Under the pieces are notes generated by a model, which was not told the origin of the DNA, ran no database searches, and saw nothing but the letters and a program-made list of their open reading frames with translations. A stretch of DNA of 55,109 nt, from positions 1 through 55,109 of the forward strand of contig REDW01000071.1 of NCBI GenBank assembly GCA_007693325.1, in the 5' to 3' direction. Shown here piece after piece: positions 1 through 7,284 of the stretch (the stretch's first letter is position 1; every line of letters begins with the position of its first letter). This DNA is from Spirochaetaceae bacterium. GTDB taxonomy: Bacteria > Spirochaetota > Spirochaetia > DSM-27196 > PWMO01. The position numbers and the translations under genes are program-made.

Positions 1-55
1 CTAGCGCGCGCGGTTCGGGACCGTGAGGTCGGCGGTTCAAATCCGCCCAGCCCGA
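1..55 (+). tRNA. tRNA-Pro (CGG), 5' end missing
   Basis: Only the 3' part of the gene lies in the window. The anticodon stem pairs 9-13 with 21-25 around the loop TTCGGGA, which places the CGG anticodon at 16-18 followed by G37, typical of proline tRNAs. The T arm pairs 31-35 with 43-47 around TTCAAAT. Bases 48-54 (CAGCCCG) are the 3' acceptor strand and A55 is the discriminator. CCA is not encoded, since CTT follows. The D arm and 5' acceptor strand lie upstream of the window. The 115 bases between this gene and the next coding region show no convincing terminator or promoter. Confidence 0.9.
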
Positions 56-170
56 CTTAGCCAACGTAAGCCGACTCCGCTGTGTGGAAGTTCGGCGCGC
101 TCGTCTGTGACTCTGGGCCGTCTATTAGCCAATAGCCAACGCCTAATCAACACCTGCCAATCAAAGGGTC

Positions 171-1010
171 ATGTTTATGGCTCCTCGTTCCGAAGATAAG
201 AACGAGTTGGCGGGCACAATGAGAAAAACAGGCCTCTTCCTTGCACTACTTCTTGCCGCACAGTTATCCGCGGCCGACGACGTTATCCACGTGGTAGAAC
301 GCGGAGACACAATCTTTTCTATCGCCCGCCGCTACAACGTTTCGGTTGAACTGCTGCAGACGGTCAACGATATCTCGGATCCTTCGCGAGTCAGTATCGG
401 AAGACAACTACGAATCCCATCTACTCATCGCGTTGAGCGTGGTGAAACCTACTACGGCATATCGAGGAAGTACGGCGTGCCCCTCTCCGAGCTGTTGTCG
501 GTCAATAATCGCAGCGAGTCAACAACTCTGCGCGTTGGGGACACTCTCAGGATTCCCACAGGCGGCCGCGCCGGCTCGACTTCTGATACCACACAGTCAG
601 CAACCGGGCCGTCGTCAACTCCTGCGATGGATACTGCTGCTACGGTGACACTGAACGGCGGATCGGAAGTGTGGCCGCACCCGGGAAAGCGCACGGCACT
701 GGACGGCAAATTCCCCGGTATCAGGATTGAAGGTGACCGGGGAGACCCGGTAGTTGCCGTTGCTGCGGGGCAGGTCATCTACTCGGGACCTCACAGCAGC
801 TTCGGCCGGGTAGTGTTTGTGCAAAGTGCATCAGGTTTCATCTACGTCTACGGTGGCAACGAGGAACTGCGAGTTGAAACCGGCGATCGTGTTCAAACGG
901 GAACCAGTATCGGAACCGTGGGTCAAGGCAGCGACGGCGGGGCAAACGTGTTCTTCACGGTCTGGAGAAACAATCGCTTTGTCGATCCAGGCCGAGCACC
1001 CAGAGGATGA
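171..1010 (+). CDS. LysM-LysM-M23 family protein, NlpD/EnvC-like, probably non-catalytic
   Basis: Predicted exported cell-wall protein. A hydrophobic signal segment (LFLALLLAAQLSA) follows a lysine/arginine patch. Two LysM peptidoglycan-binding modules come next (about residues 39-83 and 85-127, each with the RGD/RGE-T...I motif), then a low-complexity Ser/Thr linker and a C-terminal M23 (lysostaphin-like) fold from about residue 165. Seen directly: the usual HxH zinc pair of active M23 enzymes is absent (VFFTVW where LHFE is expected), and the upstream catalytic His is also not present. This resembles the inactive LytM domains of NlpD and EnvC, which activate amidases instead of cutting peptidoglycan. 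The start is uncertain. ATG 177 has AAAGGG eight bases upstream, while ATG 219 would give a shorter, classical signal peptide but lacks a clear ribosome site. A sigma factor gene follows 40 bases downstream on the same strand. Confidence 0.85.
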   Translation: MFMAPRSEDKNELAGTMRKTGLFLALLLAAQLSAADDVIHVVERGDTIFSIARRYNVSVELLQTVNDISDPSRVSIGRQLRIPSTHRVERGETYYGISRKYGVPLSELLSVNNRSESTTLRVGDTLRIPTGGRAGSTSDTTQSATGPSSTPAMDTAATVTLNGGSEVWPHPGKRTALDGKFPGIRIEGDRGDPVVAVAAGQVIYSGPHSSFGRVVFVQSASGFIYVYGGNEELRVETGDRVQTGTSIGTVGQGSDGGANVFFTVWRNNRFVDPGRAPRG

Positions 1011-1050
1011 TATTATGCAGCAAACGCTGGGCCGGGAGAGCTGAGGGGCA

Positions 1051-2004
1051 ATGAAAGAACCGCAAGCGCAGCGCAGGCATATTCGGCAACCCGGGTGCAG
1101 AACGACTGCAGAGCGCCGGGAAGCTGCAACCGAGTCGGATCCGCTGGCGTTCTATCTCAAACAGATCGCCAAGTACCCGTTGCTGACAATTGAAGAAGAA
1201 CAGCGCATCGGGGAACAGCTGCAGAAGCTGCGCCGTCAGATAGCTCGAGAGAAATCTCCGCCAAAGGTGGGGGAGATCGAGGAGCAGCTGCGGCTGGAAA
1301 AGAATCGCATGATCAACGCCAATCTGCGGCTGGTGGTATCAATAGCCAAGAAGTACCAGAACCGCGGACTGAGCCTGCTGGACCTTATCGATGAAGGCAA
1401 CATCGGGCTGATAGAAGCGGTTGACCGGTTTGATTATCAGAAAGGGTGCCGTTTCTCCACCTACGGCACGTGGTGGATCCGGCAGGCGATTATCAAGTCA
1501 CTGGCCGATAAGGGCCGCGTGATCCGAATTCCGGTTCACATGCTCAATACCATCAAGAAGTGTTACTACGTCGCCAAGCAGCTGACCCAGGAACTGGGAC
1601 GAGACCCCGAGAGTCATGAAGTTTCGGAATTCCTCGATATCTCTGCTGCGCGGGTCAGTGAAATCATGGCGCTGTCTCAGGACACCACATCGCTCGATAT
1701 TACCGTTGACGATGACAACTACACACGGCTTTCAGATCTGATTGAGGACGAGCAGCATCAGCAGCCCTTTGATCGTGTTTTCCACTTGACGCTCCAGGAT
1801 ACCCTCGAGCGTGTGCTACGCCAGCTGAGCACACGCGAGAAGCGGATCATCGAGCTCAGGTTCGGGCTGGCCGGAGAAGGGCCGTTGACCCTGGAAGAGA
1901 CCGGCAAGTATCTGGGTATCACGCGCGAGCGCGTGCGCCAGATTCAGGAAAAAGCGGTGCGTAAGCTGCGCGACGTCTCTGCCATACGCGATTTCCACGA
2001 ATAG
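1051..2004 (+). CDS. Sigma-70 family RNA polymerase sigma factor (RpoD/RpoS-like)
   Basis: Promoter-recognition subunit of RNA polymerase, 317 residues. Region 1.2 (DPLAFYLKQI, about residue 31), the core-binding and -10-recognising region 2 (LRLVVSIAKKYQNRGL, then STYGTWWIRQAI), region 3, and a region 4 helix-turn-helix (GITRERVRQIQEKAVRKLR) are all present. Region 1.1 and the long non-conserved insert of a full primary sigma factor are missing, so size and architecture match RpoS/SigB-like or short group 2 sigma factors. Whether this is the housekeeping or an alternative sigma cannot be settled without the rest of the genome. GAGGGG lies immediately before the ATG, with GGGAG further up. 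It probably shares a transcript with the NlpD-like gene 40 bases upstream, an order that recalls nlpD-rpoS of gammaproteobacteria. Confidence 0.93.
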   Translation: MKEPQAQRRHIRQPGCRTTAERREAATESDPLAFYLKQIAKYPLLTIEEEQRIGEQLQKLRRQIAREKSPPKVGEIEEQLRLEKNRMINANLRLVVSIAKKYQNRGLSLLDLIDEGNIGLIEAVDRFDYQKGCRFSTYGTWWIRQAIIKSLADKGRVIRIPVHMLNTIKKCYYVAKQLTQELGRDPESHEVSEFLDISAARVSEIMALSQDTTSLDITVDDDNYTRLSDLIEDEQHQQPFDRVFHLTLQDTLERVLRQLSTREKRIIELRFGLAGEGPLTLEETGKYLGITRERVRQIQEKAVRKLRDVSAIRDFHE

Positions 2005-2019
2005 CACCCCACTGTTTTG

Positions 2020-2048
2020 TTGCACTGTCCGGCTACACAGGCTATATT
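2020..2048 (+). promoter_or_regulatory. Sigma-70 promoter for the TPR-GAF-GGDEF gene
   Basis: TTGCAC (2020-2025), a 17-base spacer and TATATT (2043-2048). It lies between the sigma factor stop and the diguanylate cyclase gene. Predicted transcription start is near 2055. AAGGA at 2065-2069 follows, which bears on the start-codon question for the downstream gene. Confidence 0.6.
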
Positions 2049-2138
2049 CAACAGATTAGCATACAAGGACGGTGTGGCATCGATACGCAGGATGCAAACA
2101 ATCAGAGTCCCGATCAACTTGACGCTCTAGGTGAGCTG

Positions 2139-4274
2139 TTGCTCGAGGCTCGCGCGACTGTTTCGGTATCGCCACACACGGCTCTCACCAACGCTCAACA
2201 GGCTCACCGTGCCGCGGTCATGGCGCGTGATGACCGCGGTGCAGCGCAGGCGCTGCTTATTGCAGGCTCGGCACAGGTCGAACTGTGCGCCTACGAGGAC
2301 TCGTTGGCTAGCTTTGAACGTGCGCTGGTACAGTTCGGAGCAATCGAAGATCAGGACGGACGCCTGGAGGCCCTGAGCGGTATCGGCGTTGTATATCATC
2401 GCGTGAGTCAGTTTAACTTTGCACTCGAGTGCTTTGAGGAAGTGCTGTCTGAGGCACAAGTTCGCGGCCTCAAGACACACGAGACCGCAGCACTCTACCG
2501 CATAGGTGAGGTGTGCGAGGCTATGCAGCGCCTCGAGCAGGCGCTGGAGTTCTACCAGCGTGCACGCCAGGCGGCCGAGCAAGCAGGCGCACTTACAACG
2601 CTTACCACGCTGGAGATCGCAATCGGCGACGTGTACCGCAAGATGCACCGCAGTGAACCGGCCTTACGGCATCTGAATCGCGCCTTGCAGGCCGCCGCGG
2701 AGCAATCGGCAGAAGTGGCGCGCGCCGAGTGTCTCACTTCTTTGGGAAGGTTGCACCAGGACCTCGGAGAACACCAAAGCGCCGAAGCGTGCCACCGTGA
2801 AAGTATCGCGCTGTATCGCTCCAGTGGCAACCGCTTCAATCTGGTAGAGGCGCTGCAGCACCTCGGTTGGCTGTTTCAGCAGACCGGCAGGGATGATGAA
2901 GCGCTGCAGTGCTATCTCGAAGCCATCAATATCAGCGAAAGCATAGACGCCGGTGCGCACGCTCACAAGAGCTACTTGCGCGCATCGCAGCTGCTGGAGA
3001 AGAGCGGACAGTATCGCAAGGCGCTTGAGTATTACCAGCGTTCGGCGGAGCTGAAGCAGGCGCTGAGCAGCGATGCTGTCCGGCTGCGAGTTGGAAGCAT
3101 CATGGCAGAGATCGATCGAGACCGCGAGGACTCCGATTCCGAACGTGCGCGTTTGCGGGTTGGTGAACTCCGGCAGAAGACCGAAGCTCTTGCGGAGGCC
3201 AATCGCAAACTCACTGTGATTGCCAACATCGGCCGCGACATCACCGCTTCGCTGGATCTGGGAAAGCTGATGTTTGCGGTTCACGCGGCGATCAATTCGC
3301 TGGTGTCGACCGACTCGCTGGGACTGGGCGTGCTTGACCACGATACCGGGACGGTCAGCTACCGATTTTTCATCGAGGCCGGTCAGGCGCTGGCGCCGAT
3401 CGAAGTATCGTTGAACGACAGCAGCAGCCTTGGTGCATGGTGTGTCCGTGAGCGCAGAGAAGCGGTCATTGGAGATCTCGATACCGAGTACGAACGCTAT
3501 GTCCCTGAACGGCCGCAGAGTGTAGGAACTCCCAACAAGTCAGCGCTCTATCTGCCGCTGATAGTACGGGATCGGGCTATCGGCGTGTTGACAGTGCAGA
3601 GTCGCACCCGGCACGCCTACAGCGAGGGCGAGATAGAGACGTTGCGTGTCCTGTCTTCCTACATCGCTATTGCATTGGAAAACTCGCTGATTCTCGAGCG
3701 GATGGTGCAGCTCAACAAAGAGCTCACCGACGAGAAGGCTGAACTGCAACGAGCTAATGAGATGATTCAGCACATGGCAAACCACGACAACCTGACCGGG
3801 TTGCCAAATCGTCGGCTGCTGAATGACGTGATCGAGAAATATCTTCCACTGGCCCGTCGGCAGAGCAGCCGCTTCGTGGTGCTCTACATCGACCTCGATG
3901 ATTTTAAACCTGTCAATGACCAATTTGGCCACGCCTCTGGTGATGCGGTTCTGCGCACGATAGCGGCGCGGCTGGCAGCTTCAGTGCGCTCTTCGGATGT
4001 GGTGGCCCGCATCGGCGGTGACGAGTTTGTTGTTCTCATGCGTGATGTCGGGAATACGGAAGCGGTGCGCAGGACTATCGATAAGTTGATCACGCGTATC
4101 GAAGAGCCGATAGCTCTCGATCACGGCCCGATTGTAGTTCGCCCGAGTGCCGGAGCCACTGTGTTTCCCCAGGACGGCGATCAGTTCGAGAAGCTGCTGC
4201 TGCGTGCGGACGAGGCGATGTATCGAATCAAGGGCTCCGGTGGCCAGCGGCGCTGGACGTTCTACAGCGATTGA
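2139..4274 (+). CDS. TPR-GAF-GGDEF diguanylate cyclase
   Basis: Likely cytoplasmic c-di-GMP synthase that couples protein-protein contacts and ligand sensing to signalling. Residues 1 to about 330 are tandem TPR-like helical hairpins, followed by a short coiled coil, a GAF domain (about 355-525) and a C-terminal GGDEF domain. The intact GGDEF motif is at 626-630. An RxxD product-inhibition site (RSSD, 617-620) lies five residues before it, so feedback control by c-di-GMP is expected. No membrane segment is visible. The annotated start is TTG 2139 with AGGTGAG just upstream. However, the same frame stays open upstream through codons reading like natural protein, and the promoter and AAGGA site would place initiation near an ATC at 2079, so the N-terminus may be about 20 residues longer. 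A PilZ c-di-GMP receptor is encoded at 44228-44962. Confidence 0.9.
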   Translation: MLEARATVSVSPHTALTNAQQAHRAAVMARDDRGAAQALLIAGSAQVELCAYEDSLASFERALVQFGAIEDQDGRLEALSGIGVVYHRVSQFNFALECFEEVLSEAQVRGLKTHETAALYRIGEVCEAMQRLEQALEFYQRARQAAEQAGALTTLTTLEIAIGDVYRKMHRSEPALRHLNRALQAAAEQSAEVARAECLTSLGRLHQDLGEHQSAEACHRESIALYRSSGNRFNLVEALQHLGWLFQQTGRDDEALQCYLEAINISESIDAGAHAHKSYLRASQLLEKSGQYRKALEYYQRSAELKQALSSDAVRLRVGSIMAEIDRDREDSDSERARLRVGELRQKTEALAEANRKLTVIANIGRDITASLDLGKLMFAVHAAINSLVSTDSLGLGVLDHDTGTVSYRFFIEAGQALAPIEVSLNDSSSLGAWCVRERREAVIGDLDTEYERYVPERPQSVGTPNKSALYLPLIVRDRAIGVLTVQSRTRHAYSEGEIETLRVLSSYIAIALENSLILERMVQLNKELTDEKAELQRANEMIQHMANHDNLTGLPNRRLLNDVIEKYLPLARRQSSRFVVLYIDLDDFKPVNDQFGHASGDAVLRTIAARLAASVRSSDVVARIGGDEFVVLMRDVGNTEAVRRTIDKLITRIEEPIALDHGPIVVRPSAGATVFPQDGDQFEKLLLRADEAMYRIKGSGGQRRWTFYSD

Positions 4275-4276
4275 GT

Positions 4277-4780
4277 TCAGGGTCTCGATTGTTCGATAAC
4301 GTGATCGAGCATTGTGTCGCCGTCAAACGTGAACCTTCCGCGCACGTAGTGCCCGCGCAGCGCCGGCGGCAGCCACAGGCGGTCATCGGCCCACATGCGG
4401 TCGTACGGAATGGCGGCGGTTGTGCACCAGAACGGCAGTGCCTCTTCGGTTTCAATCATGCGGCCACACCAGTCTGCGGCAAAGAAGACCCGCACGTGGA
4501 TGCTGTAGCCATCGCGGAATTGGAAACAGAGTTCGCCCCGCTGGCGCGGATCAATCGGCGTCAGTCCCACTTCTTCGCGGGTTTCACGGACTGCTGCAGC
4601 CGCAGCGGTCTCGCCGGGCTCGATTCTGCCTCCGGGACCGTTTATCTTGCCCTGGCCCAGGCCGCGTTTCTTGTGGATCAGCAGGACATGCGAATCGCGG
4701 TGCAGGAAACAGAGCACCGCCTGATCGGTCGGGTTCCAGGTGTCCCAGTTGATGCGTTTCAGCTCTGAAAGCGAGTGCAT
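4277..4780 (-). CDS. MTH1-like Nudix hydrolase (probable oxidised-purine nucleotide pyrophosphatase)
   Basis: Predicted to hydrolyse oxidised purine nucleoside triphosphates such as 8-oxo-dGTP to the monophosphate, cleaning the nucleotide pool. The complete Nudix box is present around residues 50-72 (GGRIEPGE...RETREEVG), with the Gx5Ex7REUxEExGU spacing. Beyond the box, the order GKINGPGG, then PFW, then MWADDRLWLP, then GRFTFDGDTMLD mirrors the human MTH1/NUDT1 layout more than that of bacterial MutT, so I favour an MTH1-type assignment. Length (167 residues) fits. It is convergent with the GGDEF gene (2-base gap, no terminator). Its start codon sits next to the start of the pyrophosphatase promoter on the opposite strand. 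No strong ribosome site precedes the ATG. Confidence 0.88.
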   Translation of the reverse strand: MHSLSELKRINWDTWNPTDQAVLCFLHRDSHVLLIHKKRGLGQGKINGPGGRIEPGETAAAAAVRETREEVGLTPIDPRQRGELCFQFRDGYSIHVRVFFAADWCGRMIETEEALPFWCTTAAIPYDRMWADDRLWLPPALRGHYVRGRFTFDGDTMLDHVIEQSRP

Positions 4781-4809
4781 TGCACAACACGATAAGGAAG
4801 TGCTATTCT
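4780..4809 (+). promoter_or_regulatory. Extended -10 promoter for the membrane pyrophosphatase
   Basis: TTGCAC (4780-4785), an 18-base spacer and TATTCT (4804-4809) preceded by an extended -10 TGC. It ends 36 bases before the pyrophosphatase ATG and overlaps the start codon of the divergent Nudix gene. Confidence 0.55.
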
Positions 4810-4845
4810 CGTGTCAATCCGACCCATGAAGAGGATGGTAGACGC

Positions 4846-7014
4846 ATGTTGGGAATCGTCATTATTGCGGTAGTAGCGGCTCTGTCGTTCGCGGCAATCA
4901 ACTTCTATGCAGTGAAGCGGCTCGACACCGGTACGGCCTTGATGCAGGAGATAGCCGGTGCTATCCAGGAGGGCGCGGATGCCTTCATCAGCCACGAGTA
5001 CAAGATCATCGGTTTGATAGCCAGTATCATTGCGGTACTGCTGGCAGTGGTCGTGTCGTGGTATACGGGGGTGGCGTTCATCTTCGGTGCGCTGATGAGC
5101 GGTACTGCCGGCTGGATCGGCATGAAGATAGCTACGCTGGCCAACGTCCGTGTTTCCAATCGTGCCCGCGAATCCAGGAGTCTCGGCAGTACGCTCAAGG
5201 TCGCATTCCAGGGCGGAAGCGTGATGGGGCTCAGCGTTGCCGGATTTTCACTGTTGGGGCTGGGTGTTGTTTACGTTCTATTTGGACAGGTGTTGGGACA
5301 AACCGATCCTGCTAACCTGACGGTTATGGTGAATTGGCTCGGGGTGAACTTCATTCCGTTTACTATGAGTGTCTCCGGGTACGCGCTGGGGTGTTCGATT
5401 ATCGCGATGTTTGACCGGGTGGGCGGCGGCATCTACACCAAGGCCGCCGACATGGGCGCGGATCTTGTTGGAAAGACCGAAGCTCACATCCCCGAGGACG
5501 ATCCACGCAACCCGGCTACTATTGCAGACAACGTCGGCGATAACGTCGGTGACGTAGCCGGCCTGGGTGCCGACCTGTTGGAGAGTTATGTTGGTTCGAT
5601 TATCTCCGCAGTGGTGCTGGCCTCTTACATGTTCCACCTTCGCCTCGGGACCGCGCGAGAGGTAAGCGCTGAACTGGTGGGGAAAATGGTGGCTTATCCG
5701 TTGATGTTTGCGGCAATCGGGATTCTGGCGTGCGTGGTAGGCATCCTGACGCTGGTTCTCAAGAAGGCCAGCGACCACCCTCATAGAGAACTGAATGTAG
5801 CAACCTGGACCTCGGCGTTGCTGACTCTGATAGGAACCGGTATCTTTACCAGTTTCTACTTTCAGGGACAGGGTGACGGCCTGGCTGAAATGGGCTTTGC
5901 TCTAGGAGTCATGAGCCCGTGGGCCGCGGCGGTCTTCGGCATACTCAGCGGCATCGCTATCGGCCAGCTCGCCGAGTATTACACCAGTTACGATTACAAG
6001 CCAACCCAGGGCATATCGGCGGCGTGTCGCGAGGGAACCGGTCTCACAATTACGCAGGGCATGGCGATCGGCATGAAGTCAACCTTCCTGCCGCTGATAG
6101 TGCTGGCAATTGCGGTCATCGCGGCCAATGCGATGGCAGGACTCTACGGTGTGGCGATGGCCGCTGTAGGGATGCTGTCGTTTGTTGCCGCTACTGTCAG
6201 CGTAGACACGTACGGGCCAATAGCGGATAACGCCGGCGGTATCAGCGAGATGTCCAAGCTCGACCCGTACGTGCGTGAAATCACCGACAAACTGGACTCG
6301 GTTGGCAACACTACCGCCGCCATCGGCAAGGGGTTTGCCATCGGCTCGGCGGCGCTGGCCGCTCTGTCTCTGTTTGCCTCGTTTCTATACTCGCAGGCCG
6401 GCCCAGGCGACGACATCAACACCTTTGTGCTGGTACTCGATATGATCAACCCGCTGGTACTCGCCGGCGGCCTGGTGGGTGCTGCGTTGCCGTACCTGTT
6501 CTCCGGTATTCTGATCGAAGCGGTTGCCAATGCTGCGCGCAAGATGGTGCAGGAGGTGCGGCGCCAATTCAGCGAAAACCCGGGGATTCTGACCGGCGAT
6601 GTTCGACCGGATTACAAGCTGTGCATCGAGATATCTTCAGCCGGGGCACTCTCAGAGATGAAGGTGCCGGCACTGATCGCGGTACTGGCACCAGTCGTCA
6701 GCGGATTTGTGTTTGGTGCCGACTTTGTCGGTGGGTTGCTGATTGGGACTACGCTTTCGGCAATCATGCTTGCGCTGTTCTCGGCAAACTCCGGCGGTGC
6801 GTGGGACAACGCCAAGAAGTACATTGAAGAGGGACACCACGGCGGCAAGGGCTCTGACGCACACTCCGCGGGGGTCATCGGTGATACCGTGGGGGATCCG
6901 CTCAAGGACACCGTTGGGCCTTCGCTGGATATCCTGATCAAGATCATGGCGACGATCTCTCTGATTACGGTTTCTGTTTTCGGCGAATACAACCTGATGC
7001 GGCTTTTCTTCTGA
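4846..7014 (+). CDS. hppA: K+-dependent membrane ion-translocating pyrophosphatase (Na+ or H+ pump)
   Basis: Integral membrane enzyme of about 722 residues that hydrolyses pyrophosphate and pumps cations across the inner membrane. Many hydrophobic segments are visible. The substrate-binding signature is intact (DDPRNPATIADNVGDNVGD, about residues 219-237), as is the C-terminal acidic motif (GDTVGDPLKDTVGPSLDIL). The segment GNTTAAIGKGFAIGS carries alanine where K+-independent enzymes have lysine, so it belongs to the K+-dependent subfamily, which includes both Na+ and H+ pumps. Overall wording is close to the known Na+-pumping enzymes, but ion choice is an inference. ATG 4846 is chosen because GAAGAGGA lies upstream and the first membrane helix starts right there; an earlier in-frame ATG at 4780 would put charged residues before it. 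An energy-saving role in a fermentative anaerobe is plausible. Confidence 0.95.
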   Translation: MLGIVIIAVVAALSFAAINFYAVKRLDTGTALMQEIAGAIQEGADAFISHEYKIIGLIASIIAVLLAVVVSWYTGVAFIFGALMSGTAGWIGMKIATLANVRVSNRARESRSLGSTLKVAFQGGSVMGLSVAGFSLLGLGVVYVLFGQVLGQTDPANLTVMVNWLGVNFIPFTMSVSGYALGCSIIAMFDRVGGGIYTKAADMGADLVGKTEAHIPEDDPRNPATIADNVGDNVGDVAGLGADLLESYVGSIISAVVLASYMFHLRLGTAREVSAELVGKMVAYPLMFAAIGILACVVGILTLVLKKASDHPHRELNVATWTSALLTLIGTGIFTSFYFQGQGDGLAEMGFALGVMSPWAAAVFGILSGIAIGQLAEYYTSYDYKPTQGISAACREGTGLTITQGMAIGMKSTFLPLIVLAIAVIAANAMAGLYGVAMAAVGMLSFVAATVSVDTYGPIADNAGGISEMSKLDPYVREITDKLDSVGNTTAAIGKGFAIGSAALAALSLFASFLYSQAGPGDDINTFVLVLDMINPLVLAGGLVGAALPYLFSGILIEAVANAARKMVQEVRRQFSENPGILTGDVRPDYKLCIEISSAGALSEMKVPALIAVLAPVVSGFVFGADFVGGLLIGTTLSAIMLALFSANSGGAWDNAKKYIEEGHHGGKGSDAHSAGVIGDTVGDPLKDTVGPSLDILIKIMATISLITVSVFGEYNLMRLFF

Positions 7015-7038
7015 GATAATCAGCTGAACGCGGGGGCG

Positions 7039-7284
7039 ATGATTGTGGAGCCCGGAGAACCGCAGGCGGTTATTCTGGAATTATGGCGTAAACGGCAGGC
7101 TCTGCGCGAGCAGGGCCGGTTGCCCCAGCGAGTTGTGCTTTCAGTTCAGAACTACCGTCTGCTGCAGCAGTATCACGCTACACTCGGCGAGCTGCCCAAC
7201 CCCGACATCGACTACATTACCCGCTACACCGTCTTTGATCTGCCTGTCTACATCGACAACAACGTCGAGTGCAACGTTGAGTAG
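7039..7284 (+). CDS. Small conserved-looking protein of unknown function
   Basis: 81-residue soluble protein that I do not recognise. It starts 24 bases after the pyrophosphatase stop, so it could be its co-transcribed partner. The N-terminal half is predicted helical and charged (ELWRKRQALREQGRL). The C-terminal half alternates hydrophobic residues and ends in an acidic tail with one cysteine. The ribosome site is only GGGGGCG close to the ATG. Its last 37 bases overlap the 3' end of the convergent sppA gene. Coding bias supports it as real, but no known domain is visible. It could be a chance reading frame; I consider that less likely because the frame is uninterrupted and the composition looks proteinaceous. 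Confidence 0.5.
   Translation: MIVEPGEPQAVILELWRKRQALREQGRLPQRVVLSVQNYRLLQQYHATLGELPNPDIDYITRYTVFDLPVYIDNNVECNVE

Noticed and set aside
171-1010. Active M23 endopeptidase
   Set aside because: The M23 catalytic residues (HxH and upstream His) are not present, so only a structural or regulatory role is proposed.
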